Part shown: in pieces, positions 26,306 to 34,934 of the stretch | Numbering within the stretch: position 1 is the stretch's first letter | Layout of the letters: every line of letters starts with the position of its first letter | Source: Alphaproteobacteria bacterium | GTDB taxonomy: Bacteria; Pseudomonadota; Alphaproteobacteria; UBA9219 | NCBI GenBank assembly: GCA_013289265.1 | Contig: JABDAH010000015.1 | Location: forward strand, 1 to 35,769 | Direction: 5' to 3' | Length of the DNA stretch: 35,769 nucleotides | Position numbers and translations under genes: made by a program | The notes under the pieces: generated by a model | Told to the model about the DNA's origin: nothing | The model's input: only the letters and a program-made list of their open reading frames with translations | Databases searched by the model: none

Positions 26306-27390
26306 AGGTAATTGCTCCGGGCTCAATGATTGGTATTCTGGGTGGTGGGCAATTAGGCCGCATGACGGCGCTGGCTGCCGCACGACTTGGTTATAAGTGC
26401 CATATTTTTTGTCAGGATAAGAATGAGCCCGCTGTTGCCGTGTCCGCAGCCCATACACTGGGCGCTTTTACGGACTACGCAGCTTTAGAAAAATTCGCAA
26501 AGCAGGTGGATGTCATTACGCTGGAATGGGAAAATGTCCCGCTGGAAGCTTTGGAATTTCTTAGCCAGCACACTTCCGCCTACCCATCAGCAAATGTATT
26601 GCGCATTTCCCAAGACCGCGCAGCAGAGAAGAATTTTGCGCGCACCAACGGCATCGGCACGGCAGATTTTGTCGTTGTGCAATCTATCGCAGAACTCGAA
26701 AAAGCGCTGGAATCTTTCCAACTACCAGCCATTCTGAAATCCACCCGCATGGGTTACGACGGCAAGGGACAAGTGAAAGTCACGCCGGGCATGAAAGCCG
26801 CCGATGCGTGGAAAGAAATGGGTAGTGACGTAGGCATTCTGGAAGCCTTCGTTGATTTCGCCTGCGAAGTCTCAGTTATAGTCGCTTGCCGCGCAGACGG
26901 CGCAATGGCGGCCTATCCTGCCGTAGAAAATATTCACCGCAATCACATTCTGGCAGAAACACATGCGCCGGCTGGCATCGACCCGGCTATTGCCAATGAA
27001 GCCGAACATATTGCCCGAAAGCTTACAGAAAAATTACAGGTGGTTGGGTTATTGGCTGTAGAGATGTTTGTCTTAAAACAGCCCAATAAACAGGGCCAAC
27101 GCGTGCTGATGAATGAAGTTGCGCCTAGACCCCACAATTCCGGCCACTGGACCATGGACGCCTGTGCCTGCAGCCAGTTTGAACAATTGGTACGGGCGGT
27201 TTGTGGATTGCCACTTGCCTCGATTTCGCCACATAATCGTGCCGTTATGCATAATCTGATCGGCGATGACATTCAGCGCTGGCAGCAAATTTTGCAAGAT
27301 CCCCAAGCCTGCCTTCATCTGTACGGAAAAACCGAAGCGCGGGCTGGCCGCAAAATGGGGCATGTGACTTATCTAAAAGGCGCCTGGTAA
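26302..27390 (+). CDS. purK: N5-carboxyaminoimidazole ribonucleotide synthetase
   Basis: 362 residues, ATP-grasp enzyme making N5-CAIR from AIR, bicarbonate and ATP, the step before PurE. N-terminal [11 protein letters not shown] (residues ~9-19) is the family hallmark; the ATP-grasp domain includes [16 protein letters not shown], and the C-terminal [14 protein letters not shown] carries the Mg2+ and substrate residues. The ATG lies in the ATGA overlap with purE. The class I PurE plus PurK pair fits the bacterial two-step route. The dehydrogenase gene starts 25 bases downstream and may be in the same transcript. Confidence 0.97.
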   Translation: MKVIAPGSMIGILGGGQLGRMTALAAARLGYKCHIFCQDKNEPAVAVSAAHTLGAFTDYAALEKFAKQVDVITLEWENVPLEALEFLSQHTSAYPSANVLRISQDRAAEKNFARTNGIGTADFVVVQSIAELEKALESFQLPAILKSTRMGYDGKGQVKVTPGMKAADAWKEMGSDVGILEAFVDFACEVSVIVACRADGAMAAYPAVENIHRNHILAETHAPAGIDPAIANEAEHIARKLTEKLQVVGLLAVEMFVLKQPNKQGQRVLMNEVAPRPHNSGHWTMDACACSQFEQLVRAVCGLPLASISPHNRAVMHNLIGDDIQRWQQILQDPQACLHLYGKTEARAGRKMGHVTYLKGAW

Positions 27391-27415
27391 TCTACATACA
27401 AAAACGGAGACGACT

Positions 27416-28198
27416 ATGCTTAAAGGTAAATCAGCTATCGTTACAGGTTCCACCAGCGGCATCGGCCGCGGCATAGCGCATGCGCTGGCCAAGGAAGGCG
27501 TCAATATCATGACCAATGGTTTTGGCGATACGCCGGAAACTATTGCTCAGGTTAAAAGTGAAATCACCGCTTTCGGTGTTCAGGCCGATTATAACCCTGC
27601 TGATGTCAGCAAGCCGGATCAAATCGATGCGATGATGGATGCGACAATCAAGGCGTTCGGGTCCTGCGATATTCTGGTCAACAATGCAGGTATTCAATTT
27701 GTATCACCCATCGAAAGTTTTCCACTGGAACGCTGGGATGCCGTTATCGCCACCAACCTTTCTTCTGCTTTTTATACGTCGCGTCGTGCTGTGCCTTTGA
27801 TGCGCAGCAAAGGCTGGGGCCGCATTATCAATATCGCCTCCGCCCACGGCCTTGTCGCCAGCGCCAATAAAGCAGCTTATGTCGCCGCCAAGCACGGTAT
27901 TGTCGGCCTAACCAAGGTCACTGCCTTGGAAACGGCTAAAGACGGCGTTACATGCAATGCTATTTGCCCGGGCTGGGTTTTAACACCGCTGGTGCAAAAG
28001 CAAATTGATGCCGCCGCCGCCAAAGCCGGTATCAGCAAAGACGAAGAAGCCAAGAATTTTCTGGCTGAAAAGCAACCCACGATGCAATTTGTCACACCAG
28101 AAGAAATCGGCGGGCTGGTTGTTTTCTTGTGCTCAGACTCCGCCAAGCAGATTACAGGATCTGCCTACAGCATCGATGGCGGATGGGTAGCGGAATAG
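27416..28198 (+). CDS. bdhA: D-3-hydroxybutyrate dehydrogenase
   Basis: 260-residue classical SDR. NAD motif TGSTSGIG 10-17, NNAG 89-92, catalytic S142, Y155, K159. The substrate-pocket residues described for bacterial 3-hydroxybutyrate dehydrogenases are all in place: Q94, H144, K152 and Q196, so the assignment is firmer than for a generic SDR. It interconverts D-3-hydroxybutyrate and acetoacetate, linking polyhydroxybutyrate or ketone-body use to acetyl-CoA. No PHB depolymerase or CoA-transferase is adjacent. A GGAGACGACT site precedes the ATG. Confidence 0.95.
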   Translation: MLKGKSAIVTGSTSGIGRGIAHALAKEGVNIMTNGFGDTPETIAQVKSEITAFGVQADYNPADVSKPDQIDAMMDATIKAFGSCDILVNNAGIQFVSPIESFPLERWDAVIATNLSSAFYTSRRAVPLMRSKGWGRIINIASAHGLVASANKAAYVAAKHGIVGLTKVTALETAKDGVTCNAICPGWVLTPLVQKQIDAAAAKAGISKDEEAKNFLAEKQPTMQFVTPEEIGGLVVFLCSDSAKQITGSAYSIDGGWVAE

Positions 28199-28212
28199 AA
28201 ACAGGGCATACA

Positions 28213-28554
28213 ATGAAGACAGTCCTTCTTCTTATTCTCTCCAACGTTTTTATGACTTTTGCATGGTACGGGCATCTGAAAAATCTTCAAAGCAAGCCCT
28301 TGATTGTGGCTATCCTTGCCAGCTGGGGCATCGCTTTTTTTGAATATTGTTTTCAGGTACCAGCAAACCGCATCGGAGCACAGACCTTCAGCCTCGGTGA
28401 GTTAAAGATCATTCAGGAAATTATCACTATGGTGATATTTGCCCTGTTTGTTTATTTCTATATGGGACAGAAATTGAGTCTGAACTATCTCTATGCGGCG
28501 CTATGTATGGTTGCCGCCGCTTACTTTATTTTTAAAGATACCGCTGTGAGCTAA
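28213..28554 (+). CDS. DUF486/DMT-family small membrane protein
   Basis: 113 residues from ATG 28213; a longer frame upstream runs into bdhA and lacks support. Four hydrophobic segments (starting VLLLILSNVFMTFAW, then PLIVAILASWGIAFF, EIITMVIFALFVYFYM, LYAALCMVAAAYFIF) and the QVPANRIG motif between segments 2 and 3 identify the DUF486 family, related to drug/metabolite transporters. Function unknown; at this size it would act as a dimer. It begins 14 bases after bdhA and ends two bases before the EamA gene. Confidence 0.88.
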   Translation: MKTVLLLILSNVFMTFAWYGHLKNLQSKPLIVAILASWGIAFFEYCFQVPANRIGAQTFSLGELKIIQEIITMVIFALFVYFYMGQKLSLNYLYAALCMVAAAYFIFKDTAVS

Positions 28555-28556
28555 GT

Positions 28557-28988
28557 ATGCAGCCCGCCACCAACCAATGGCTACTCTTTGCCCTAGGTTC
28601 GGCTTTTTTTGCGGCTCTGACTGCGATCCTTGGCAAACTCGGCGTTGCCGATATCAATTCCAATCTCGCCACTCTCATTCGTACCGTAGTTATTTTCACC
28701 CTAACACTCGGTATCGTTGTGATGCGCCATGAGTGGCAGCCACTAAACAAACTATCTGCTTACAGCATCAGCATGCTGATTTTATCCGGCTTGGCCACTG
28801 GCCTGTCATGGCTTTGCTATTATCGCGCTTTGCAATTGGGGCCGGCGTCCAAAGTCGCACCGATCGATAAACTAAGCGTCGCCCTTGTTATCGTTTTTGC
28901 CGTTTTATTTTTAAATGAGGCTTTGACGTGGAAAATGGCACTTGGCGGTGTATTGATAACGGCGGGGGCAGTATTGCTGGCGCTTTAG
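28557..28988 (+). CDS. Half-size EamA/DMT-family transporter
   Basis: 143 residues with five hydrophobic segments, corresponding to a single EamA domain rather than the usual tandem pair. The GPASKVAPIDKLSVALV segment and the closing LGGVLITAGAVLLAL are typical EamA features. A one-domain protein must dimerise, either with itself or with the DUF486 protein whose gene ends two bases upstream. The substrate is unknown; relatives export small metabolites or amines. The last four bases overlap the convergent HAMP-protein gene. Confidence 0.87.
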   Translation: MQPATNQWLLFALGSAFFAALTAILGKLGVADINSNLATLIRTVVIFTLTLGIVVMRHEWQPLNKLSAYSISMLILSGLATGLSWLCYYRALQLGPASKVAPIDKLSVALVIVFAVLFLNEALTWKMALGGVLITAGAVLLAL

Positions 28989-31114
28989 CCTTTAATCGCA
29001 TGCATATCAGCTTTCAACTGCTGCATATGTTCATCCAGCACGCCAAGCGTCGCGACCAGTTCCGTCAGAACCAGAGTTTGTTGTTCCATTTGTTCCTGCA
29101 TATCTTGCGGCAGGGCGGCGGCAATTGATACAGGCTGGATCTGAGAATTATTGATAATCATATTCGTCAGCTGTTCACGCACCTGCGACAGGTTACGGTT
29201 GGTTGTTTCGAAACCGCTCTTGATCTCCAATAGCAAATCACCCTCAGGCGCATGTTCCACCGTGTCGCCAGACTTACTACCCGGCTGCAATTGAAGCATC
29301 GACAGCTTCAGCGAAAGCTCAGTAATCTGCCTTGAGATATCTTTAATCTGTTCCTGCAACGGATTCTGAGGTGCAGCAGATTGCGCCCCGACAAAGTCCT
29401 GTATCTTGGTATGTGTAAGCTCAATAGAAGCAATAAGCCCTTCCAACCGCATGGCGGCTTCATTCGAGACCATCGTAATGGCGTCCGACGGATCAGCTAT
29501 AGGCGCAGAATAAGTTGAAGCGGGAAGGGCAGCAGGAACGGCCATTTGATCTAGTCGCACTTTATTCACTTCCGCTTGCTCAGCGATAATTGTTTCCATC
29601 TTCTGCTGACTGTCTCCAATGCTGGCCAGCAAGCTTTCAAGTCGATGCGATGTCTCAGCCGCTACAGTCGCGGCAATACCGTCAGTATCAACTACCGGGG
29701 CAGAAACAGTAGGGGGCTGAATAATTGTATTATGCAATTTTTCAATCGCCTCATTCAGGCGGCTTTGCGTAGATTCAGTTGTCTCCGCCAGAACCTTGCC
29801 GCTGGCTTGCAATAGATTAACCGCACCGAACAAGCGCCCACTAAGGTCGTCAGCCGTTCCGGAGAATTTCTTGATCGACTCTTCACTTTGTTCTGCGACT
29901 GTTTTCAGGCCTCGCTCAGTCAGAATAAGCGACTGCAGAACCTGTGATACCTGTTTGCCCGTTATATGCGTTATCTCGCTCATCCCCTGTGCGCGTTCTT
30001 GCAAGAACGGCACAATACGATTTAACTGATCGGCAGCATGTTCCTGCGCATGTTTGAGGGCGGTAGCGGACCCCACCATATCCTGTACGATCTGCTTTAC
30101 CTGAATGTCGCCTGTCTGACCACGCTGCAAAATATTATGCAGAACCGTTTGTACCTGGGCCGATATTTGGGCGATGGCCTGCTGCTGCTGCGTTACCGCA
30201 TCGGCCAAAGTGGTCGCCTGCTGCCGTACCTGTTCTGAATCGCGAGTGATGAGATGAATCATCGCCTCGAACATCGATTTGGTATTACCCTCAAAGCGAA
30301 TGCGAACCGGTCCCTGATCGCTGAGCAAGGACATATCTGGCAATTGGCTGAAATGATAACGCGCCAGATCCACTGTGCGCGCCAGCTCGCCTACCATATC
30401 GGACCGCTCCATACCCCAAATGGAAGTACGTAAATCGCCGTGCGCCATATTTTTGATGCTCTGCACAAGCGCACGCAACGGTGCGGAATTGCGGTCGCGC
30501 AGCGACAGATAAATACCAACGGACATTGCAGCCGCGATGATAAGGCTACCCCAACATACTAATGTCAGAAGCATCGCCCAGAATTGCAACTGGCTCTGCG
30601 CTGCTAGGCGGTTAACCGCAGCCGCGCTGGTAATCCGTGAATCCAGAACGGGCAAGGCGGCATAAAGCGGCGCCATATCGACACTGGTGAACAGCGAAGG
30701 AGAACTGGTCGATTTTTCTGCCTGCAACATCGCCGCATCAAAGGTGCTGACTATTGCCTGTAAATCGCGCCGGGTCTCTGTCGGAAGTTTTTCCGGCATG
30801 CGCGTGATGATATCGTCTGCCGCTTTTATCTGCGTCTTCATATCCTGCAAAAGCACAGGGTCATGAGAAACAACAAAATTTTGTGCGATGCCGATAAAGC
30901 CGCTGTAACCCAAGCTGCGTCGAAGTTTATCAAAAGCTTCCTGATCGCTTGTAGCCGCTTCTGGCGCAGCAAGAATAGCCTGCGCATTATCCAATTCGAA
31001 TTTCAGGTACCCGGCAAAGCCGATCATCACGAGGCAGACGAAAACAACCATTCCCAGAACTAGTCCGGTAAAACGGCCCGTATAGTTAACGGAAGGAGAT
31101 GTCGGAGTCGCCAT
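28985..31114 (-). CDS. Membrane HAMP-domain coiled-coil protein without an MCP signalling hairpin
   Basis: 709 residues. TM1 ~13-35, a ~140-residue helical periplasmic region, TM2 ~178-202, then a HAMP-like stretch (LRALVQSIKNMAHGDL ... RSDMVGELARTV). The rest is long coiled coil, rich in Gln, with several low-complexity Pro/Ala linkers. The highly conserved chemoreceptor tip is missing, so it is not a normal methyl-accepting chemotaxis protein although the layout is similar. It may be a signal sensor coupled to another output, or a structural/scaffold protein. Monocistronic; divergent from the deaminase gene across ~220 bases. Confidence 0.75.
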   Translation of the reverse strand: MATPTSPSVNYTGRFTGLVLGMVVFVCLVMIGFAGYLKFELDNAQAILAAPEAATSDQEAFDKLRRSLGYSGFIGIAQNFVVSHDPVLLQDMKTQIKAADDIITRMPEKLPTETRRDLQAIVSTFDAAMLQAEKSTSSPSLFTSVDMAPLYAALPVLDSRITSAAAVNRLAAQSQLQFWAMLLTLVCWGSLIIAAAMSVGIYLSLRDRNSAPLRALVQSIKNMAHGDLRTSIWGMERSDMVGELARTVDLARYHFSQLPDMSLLSDQGPVRIRFEGNTKSMFEAMIHLITRDSEQVRQQATTLADAVTQQQQAIAQISAQVQTVLHNILQRGQTGDIQVKQIVQDMVGSATALKHAQEHAADQLNRIVPFLQERAQGMSEITHITGKQVSQVLQSLILTERGLKTVAEQSEESIKKFSGTADDLSGRLFGAVNLLQASGKVLAETTESTQSRLNEAIEKLHNTIIQPPTVSAPVVDTDGIAATVAAETSHRLESLLASIGDSQQKMETIIAEQAEVNKVRLDQMAVPAALPASTYSAPIADPSDAITMVSNEAAMRLEGLIASIELTHTKIQDFVGAQSAAPQNPLQEQIKDISRQITELSLKLSMLQLQPGSKSGDTVEHAPEGDLLLEIKSGFETTNRNLSQVREQLTNMIINNSQIQPVSIAAALPQDMQEQMEQQTLVLTELVATLGVLDEHMQQLKADMHAIKG

Positions 31115-31186
31115 AAAATCGCCGCGGAAGAGGGCAGGGCCTTCATTATGGTAAATTTTTATAAAAAAAGCAATATCTTCAATGCA

Positions 31187-31211
31187 CTAGCCATGAGTCC
31201 TCATGCGCTAG
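31187..31211. promoter_or_regulatory. Dyad in the divergent region upstream of the deaminase gene
   Basis: CTAGCCATGAG (31187-31197) mirrors CTCATGCGCTAG (31200-31211) with one bulged base and a two-base centre. The tight centre fits an operator better than an RNA hairpin. It lies between the divergent HAMP-protein and deaminase genes, 124 bases before the GTG start. No T-run follows, so it is not an intrinsic terminator. Confidence 0.3.
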
Positions 31212-31334
31212 ATAAGCTATTGTGATTGCTGGAAAGTGATTCGCCCTGATATGGGGTGGATTTCTCAAAACGCGCCCTGTACAAAGGCCCATTCGAAAAT
31301 TGGTTTCAATCTATATTTTTTAGAGAGTTACATT

Positions 31335-32804
31335 GTGAGTAATATTTCCAGCCCCTACATTCCACCCCTTTCTGACGACATAATCAAAAAAGTGTTGGAG
31401 GCTTTAGCGCTTACCAATCAGGCTGCTTTCCAAAATGTCACCCACAATGACTCCGGCAAGTCCATTCTAGATGCTGATGGCAACGTCCTAGAGGGTGAGT
31501 TTTCGCGCGGTGGTCCATTCGGCGCAGTTGTCGCAATCATTCTAGAAGATGGCACTTTTGAACTTATAGGTGCGCCCAAAGGCAATAATGTCGTCGGCAG
31601 CGGCGTAGCCAGCCAACACGCTGAAGATCAAGCATCACAGCCTGATGATTATGGAATCCTGGTTCAAAGGCTGACTGAGTTAAAACGGGAAGGGCATAAT
31701 CCAACCGTCTTGATGATTTCATCGGGTCAGTCCTGCACAACCTGTCACACAAAACAGGAAATATGGGCGCGTGATCTGGTAGCAACAAAACTCATCAATC
31801 TCGGTTACTTTATAACGATTTACGGCGCGACTTACGATGCCACTTTCAAAATCGCCCAATTTTATGACAGGCAATATGCCGCCGCGATGGCTTTCTTTGC
31901 GAAAAATCCTAATCACCCCCTAAACCTGATCCATCATGAAGCGATCAAATTTAGAAACGCCCCCTTCGCCGTTCGAAAAATAATAAATAAAGCATCTTCA
32001 CCTACGGCAGTGGTCATGCGGCCACCCAAGCCCGGCAGCCGTAGTTCCAATGACAGAGTTTATGTAGTAGGCAAGGAAAGTCGCACCAAAAACGACCTTT
32101 TTTCCACGGCCGAGGTTACCGCTATACGCGCCGCCTGCTTTAAAAACAGAAAGGAAGGCACATTTGCTTCATGGGAAGTGGATGGCACCATGTACACAAC
32201 TGCTTCTGAAATCGGGCCTTTGCTTTTTGCCGAAGCTGGCTGGACCCATATCAATCGCATAGTTTATGTAAAGATGCCTTCCGCCTTCCGCCGTCATAAA
32301 CTGGATATGCGCGAAATGCCCGAAATAAGTAACACTCAATTTCTAAAAACTGTTGCAGGAGGATACCGGGATAAAGGCGCATTCGTTCGTGTCGTCCGCG
32401 ATGAGAGTTTTGATAATTCAGCCCAATATGAATGGCAGAGAATTTTAAAACAAAAAGGCCTTCAATTATACAACGGCAGTGCGGTAGCCCGTCTGATCGA
32501 ATTGGAGATGAGCGCCCAAACACGCCGGGACTTCGCGGCTTTCGATATCAGAAAATTTGCTGACGCTGCCGCTTGCAGTTGCGATACACACAAACACAAT
32601 TGGCCCTTACGACTGCTGAATAAAACGACCGGGCAATTAGATAAAGACTCAGCTAATCGATACTCCCGGTCCGCGAGACCCGCACATCGCGGTGCACGGA
32701 TATCCCCAGCAGCAGCCCGCAGCCAATCAACAACGTCAACATTGCCGTGCCCCCGTATGACACTAACGGCAAAGGTATCCCCACAACTGGTATTGTCCCG
32801 GTGA
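31335..32804 (+). CDS. Tandem deaminase-fold protein, second domain degenerate
   Basis: 489 residues from GTG 31335 (AGAGAG seven bases upstream); a GTG at 31236 would add 33 residues but has no proper Shine-Dalgarno. Domain 1 (~10-230) has a full zinc deaminase site: GPFGAVV, then H95-A-E97 and C134-T-T-C137. Domain 2 (~245-340) matches the same fold, but T258-A-E260 replaces HAE and SEIGPLL (291-297) replaces the S-E-P-C-P-M-C-type motif, so the zinc ligands are gone. The target (nucleoside, base or RNA) is unknown. The last 50 codons are antisense to rodA, hinting at a lost original stop. I do not know a characterised relative. Confidence 0.75.
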   Translation: MSNISSPYIPPLSDDIIKKVLEALALTNQAAFQNVTHNDSGKSILDADGNVLEGEFSRGGPFGAVVAIILEDGTFELIGAPKGNNVVGSGVASQHAEDQASQPDDYGILVQRLTELKREGHNPTVLMISSGQSCTTCHTKQEIWARDLVATKLINLGYFITIYGATYDATFKIAQFYDRQYAAAMAFFAKNPNHPLNLIHHEAIKFRNAPFAVRKIINKASSPTAVVMRPPKPGSRSSNDRVYVVGKESRTKNDLFSTAEVTAIRAACFKNRKEGTFASWEVDGTMYTTASEIGPLLFAEAGWTHINRIVYVKMPSAFRRHKLDMREMPEISNTQFLKTVAGGYRDKGAFVRVVRDESFDNSAQYEWQRILKQKGLQLYNGSAVARLIELEMSAQTRRDFAAFDIRKFADAAACSCDTHKHNWPLRLLNKTTGQLDKDSANRYSRSARPAHRGARISPAAARSQSTTSTLPCPRMTLTAKVSPQLVLSR

Positions 32805-33792
32805 CCATTGCAACATTGACGAATACATAGAGAAAGAAACTGGTTGTAAGGCCAAAAGCAGCCAGCCGCCCAAACTGATTGCGCGAAGTCAGCGCGATCA
32901 TGAAGCCATAAGCTATCAGCAGGAAATAAAGCATCAGTAGAAACAATGCGCCAAACATACCGAATTCTTCAGCTAGTACGACGAAGATAAAGTCGGTGTG
33001 TTTTTCAGGCAGGAATTGCAGCTGGCTCTGTGTACCTTGGCCGAAGCCTTTGCCAAAAAAGCCGCCGGAGCCCAACGCGATTTTCGACTGCAGGATGTTG
33101 TAGCCGGTGCCCAGAGGGTCGGCTCCCGGATCAAGGAAAGTCATCAACCGCATTTTCTGGTAGTCATGTAAATGGTGCCACGCAGTGGGTAAAATGGCAG
33201 CAGCTATGGCAAAGACGATCAAAAACTTCCACCATCTGACGCCGCTTGTAAAAAACATTGCGGTACTGGCCAGCATAAGAAGCAAAGCCGTGCCCAGATT
33301 AGGTTGCAGTAATACCAATCCTACGGGGGCCAAAACCATCGCCACAGGCGCAACCAATTTTATAGGGTGGCCGATATCTTCCAGCGACAATCCGTTAAAA
33401 TATTTCGCCAAAGCCAGCACCAGCGCAATTTTCATTAATTCCGATGGCTGAAGGACGAAAAAGCCAAAATTGATCCAGCGCTGCGCCCCCATGCCGATAT
33501 GGCCCATGACCTCAACCACCACCAGCAAAAACAGCATTAAACCGTAAAGAGGATAGGCAGTCTGCAGCCAAACGCGGATATCGGTAAGGGCTATAATCAT
33601 CATCAGACAAAGGCCTATGACAAAGCGCGACAATTGCGCCGCCGCCCATGGATGCCAGCTTTTACCCCCTGCCGAATAAAGCAGCACAATACCAATGGTA
33701 CCTATCGTTACAATAAGCACGACCAAGCCCCAATTCAGATGCCTGAACTTATCAGCAAGGCTTAAATGATCGGTGGAGGATAGGCGGCTCAT
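32653..33792 (-). CDS. rodA: Rod-shape peptidoglycan polymerase RodA (SEDS family)
   Basis: 379 residues, about ten membrane segments. SEDS glycosyltransferase of the elongasome that polymerises lipid II in the inner membrane with PBP2. Family motifs: GAQRWINFGFFVLQPSELMK, the loop ALGSGGFFGKGFGQGTQSQ with LPEKHTDFIF, and PLVSYGGTAM near the C-terminus. PBP2 (mrdA) normally precedes rodA, but here the upstream gene is divergent purQ, so rodA is separated from its usual partner. The 3' 152 bases overlap the deaminase frame on the other strand. Confidence 0.96.
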   Translation of the reverse strand: MSRLSSTDHLSLADKFRHLNWGLVVLIVTIGTIGIVLLYSAGGKSWHPWAAAQLSRFVIGLCLMMIIALTDIRVWLQTAYPLYGLMLFLLVVVEVMGHIGMGAQRWINFGFFVLQPSELMKIALVLALAKYFNGLSLEDIGHPIKLVAPVAMVLAPVGLVLLQPNLGTALLLMLASTAMFFTSGVRWWKFLIVFAIAAAILPTAWHHLHDYQKMRLMTFLDPGADPLGTGYNILQSKIALGSGGFFGKGFGQGTQSQLQFLPEKHTDFIFVVLAEEFGMFGALFLLMLYFLLIAYGFMIALTSRNQFGRLAAFGLTTSFFLYVFVNVAMVTGTIPVVGIPLPLVSYGGTAMLTLLIGCGLLLGISVHRDVRVSRTGSID

Positions 33793-33795
33793 GAG

Positions 33796-33906
33796 GGGCT
33801 GGATGCTAGGGATTAAGGGCTAGGAAATAGAGGTTACAGAATGTAGATTATTCTGAATTCTTAAACTATAACCTATTCCTGATCACTAACCCCTAGCATC
33901 TAGCCC
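33796..33906. repeat. Long imperfect inverted repeat filling the rodA-purQ interval
   Basis: The 20-base arms at 33796-33815 and 33887-33906 match in 18 positions after reverse complementing (GGGCTGGATGCTAGGGATTA versus GGGCTAGATGCTAGGGGTTA). A second, looser pair lies inside (33822-33839 with 33866-33880: AGGAAATAGAGGTTACAG versus AGGAATAGGTTATAG). Together they form a ~111-base palindrome that takes up nearly all of the divergent intergenic region. It resembles a small non-autonomous repeat (MITE/REP-like) or a large cruciform; no target-site duplication is obvious. Confidence 0.6.
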
Positions 33907-33911
33907 TTAAA

Positions 33912-34577
33912 ATGCAAGCTGCCGTTATCGTTTTTCCCGGATCCAATCGCGAAGGTGATGCCGTCAAGGCGCTGGAACGCGCCACTGGTAAAAAGCCGCA
34001 AATCGTCTGGCACGGCGATAGCGAATTGCCGAAAACTGACCTGATCGTTCTACCTGGCGGTTTTTCTTATGGAGATTATCTGCGCACCGGCGCAATGGCT
34101 GCCCATTCCCCCATCATGCGTGAAGTTATTGATCGCGCCAAAAAAGGCGTACGCGTCTGGGGCATCTGTAACGGATTCCAAATTCTCTGTGAGACCGGGT
34201 TAGTTCCCGGCATCTTGCTACGCAATGCCAGCATGAAGTTTGTCTGCCGACGCGTTACCCTAAAGGTTGAAAACACCGACAGCGACTATACGCGCCTGTG
34301 CAAACCAAAGCAGGAGTTGAAAGTCATTGTCGCTCATGGCGACGGCAATTATTTCGCGCAAAAAGACGCATTAAAAGAAATGGAAGATAACGGCCAGATC
34401 GCTTTCCGTTATGTCGATAATCCTAACGGTTCCGTCAGCGATATCGCAGGCGTGTTCAACAAACAACGCAACGTGTTAGGAATGATGCCGCATCCCGAAG
34501 ATGCCGTGGAACCGCTGCATGGCAGCACCGACGGTGCAGTTTTATTTGAGAGCATAGCAAAAACTTTGTCTGTTTAA
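33912..34577 (+). CDS. purQ: Phosphoribosylformylglycinamidine synthase glutaminase subunit
   Basis: 221-residue class I glutamine amidotransferase that supplies ammonia to PurL in purine synthesis. Catalytic triad: C86 in GICNGFQIL, H194 and E196 in PHPED. N-terminal VIVFPGSNREGD and PGGFSYGDYLRTGA are family signatures. A free PurQ implies a PurS-PurQ-small PurL complex rather than the large fused PurL, as in alphaproteobacteria and Gram-positives; purS and purL are not in the window. No Shine-Dalgarno is visible because the palindrome runs to within six bases of the ATG. Confidence 0.96.
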   Translation: MQAAVIVFPGSNREGDAVKALERATGKKPQIVWHGDSELPKTDLIVLPGGFSYGDYLRTGAMAAHSPIMREVIDRAKKGVRVWGICNGFQILCETGLVPGILLRNASMKFVCRRVTLKVENTDSDYTRLCKPKQELKVIVAHGDGNYFAQKDALKEMEDNGQIAFRYVDNPNGSVSDIAGVFNKQRNVLGMMPHPEDAVEPLHGSTDGAVLFESIAKTLSV

Positions 34578-34587
34578 TGAGGTAAAT

Positions 34588-34926
34588 ATGAAAAATCTTG
34601 CCATCGCATTTCTATTAATCATGAGTTGCAGCTATGTTTATGCTGCCGTTTCAAACATACAATCCCCACCTACTTTAAATACAACATCTCCCACCACAAA
34701 TTATTATGAGCATGCTCAGAAAAATGCCGAGGAAACACACCAAAAGAATTTGGCCTTATTACAGGGGGCCATGGAAACACACGAAAAAAATCTTGCGCTC
34801 CTGCAGCGAACCGAAAAACTAGTAGAATTACAGGAAGAAAATCAAAAGCGTTACGAGAAGATATTATCGACATGGGAGCAACAGCAAGCACAATATCAAA
34901 GCTATTTAGACTCTCTTAAAAAATGA
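34588..34926 (+). CDS. Small exported coiled-coil protein with a 14-residue repeat
   Basis: 112 residues. A signal peptide (MKNLAIAFLLIMSCSYVYA) is followed by a Pro/Thr-rich stretch and then a continuous coiled coil from about residue 45. Two adjacent 14-residue units, ETHQKNLALLQGAM and ETHEKNLALLQRTE, are encoded by a 42-base tandem duplication that has diverged mostly at synonymous sites. The function is not known; secreted or periplasmic coiled coils of this size often anchor to other envelope proteins. AGGTAAAT precedes the ATG, ten bases after purQ. Confidence 0.8.
   Translation: MKNLAIAFLLIMSCSYVYAAVSNIQSPPTLNTTSPTTNYYEHAQKNAEETHQKNLALLQGAMETHEKNLALLQRTEKLVELQEENQKRYEKILSTWEQQQAQYQSYLDSLKK
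34732..34815 (+). repeat. Imperfect 42-base tandem duplication within the coiled-coil gene
   Basis: Units 34732-34773 and 34774-34815 both begin GAAACACAC and encode two heptads of coiled coil. Third-codon-position differences (for example TTGGCCTTATTA versus CTTGCGCTCCTG) show an old duplication kept by selection on the protein. Confidence 0.7.
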
Positions 34927-34934
34927 AATAATCG

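Noticed and set aside
31236-31334. Longer start for the deaminase protein
   Set aside because: The GTG at 31236 has no Shine-Dalgarno at a workable distance, while AGAGAG precedes GTG 31335; the extra residues look random.
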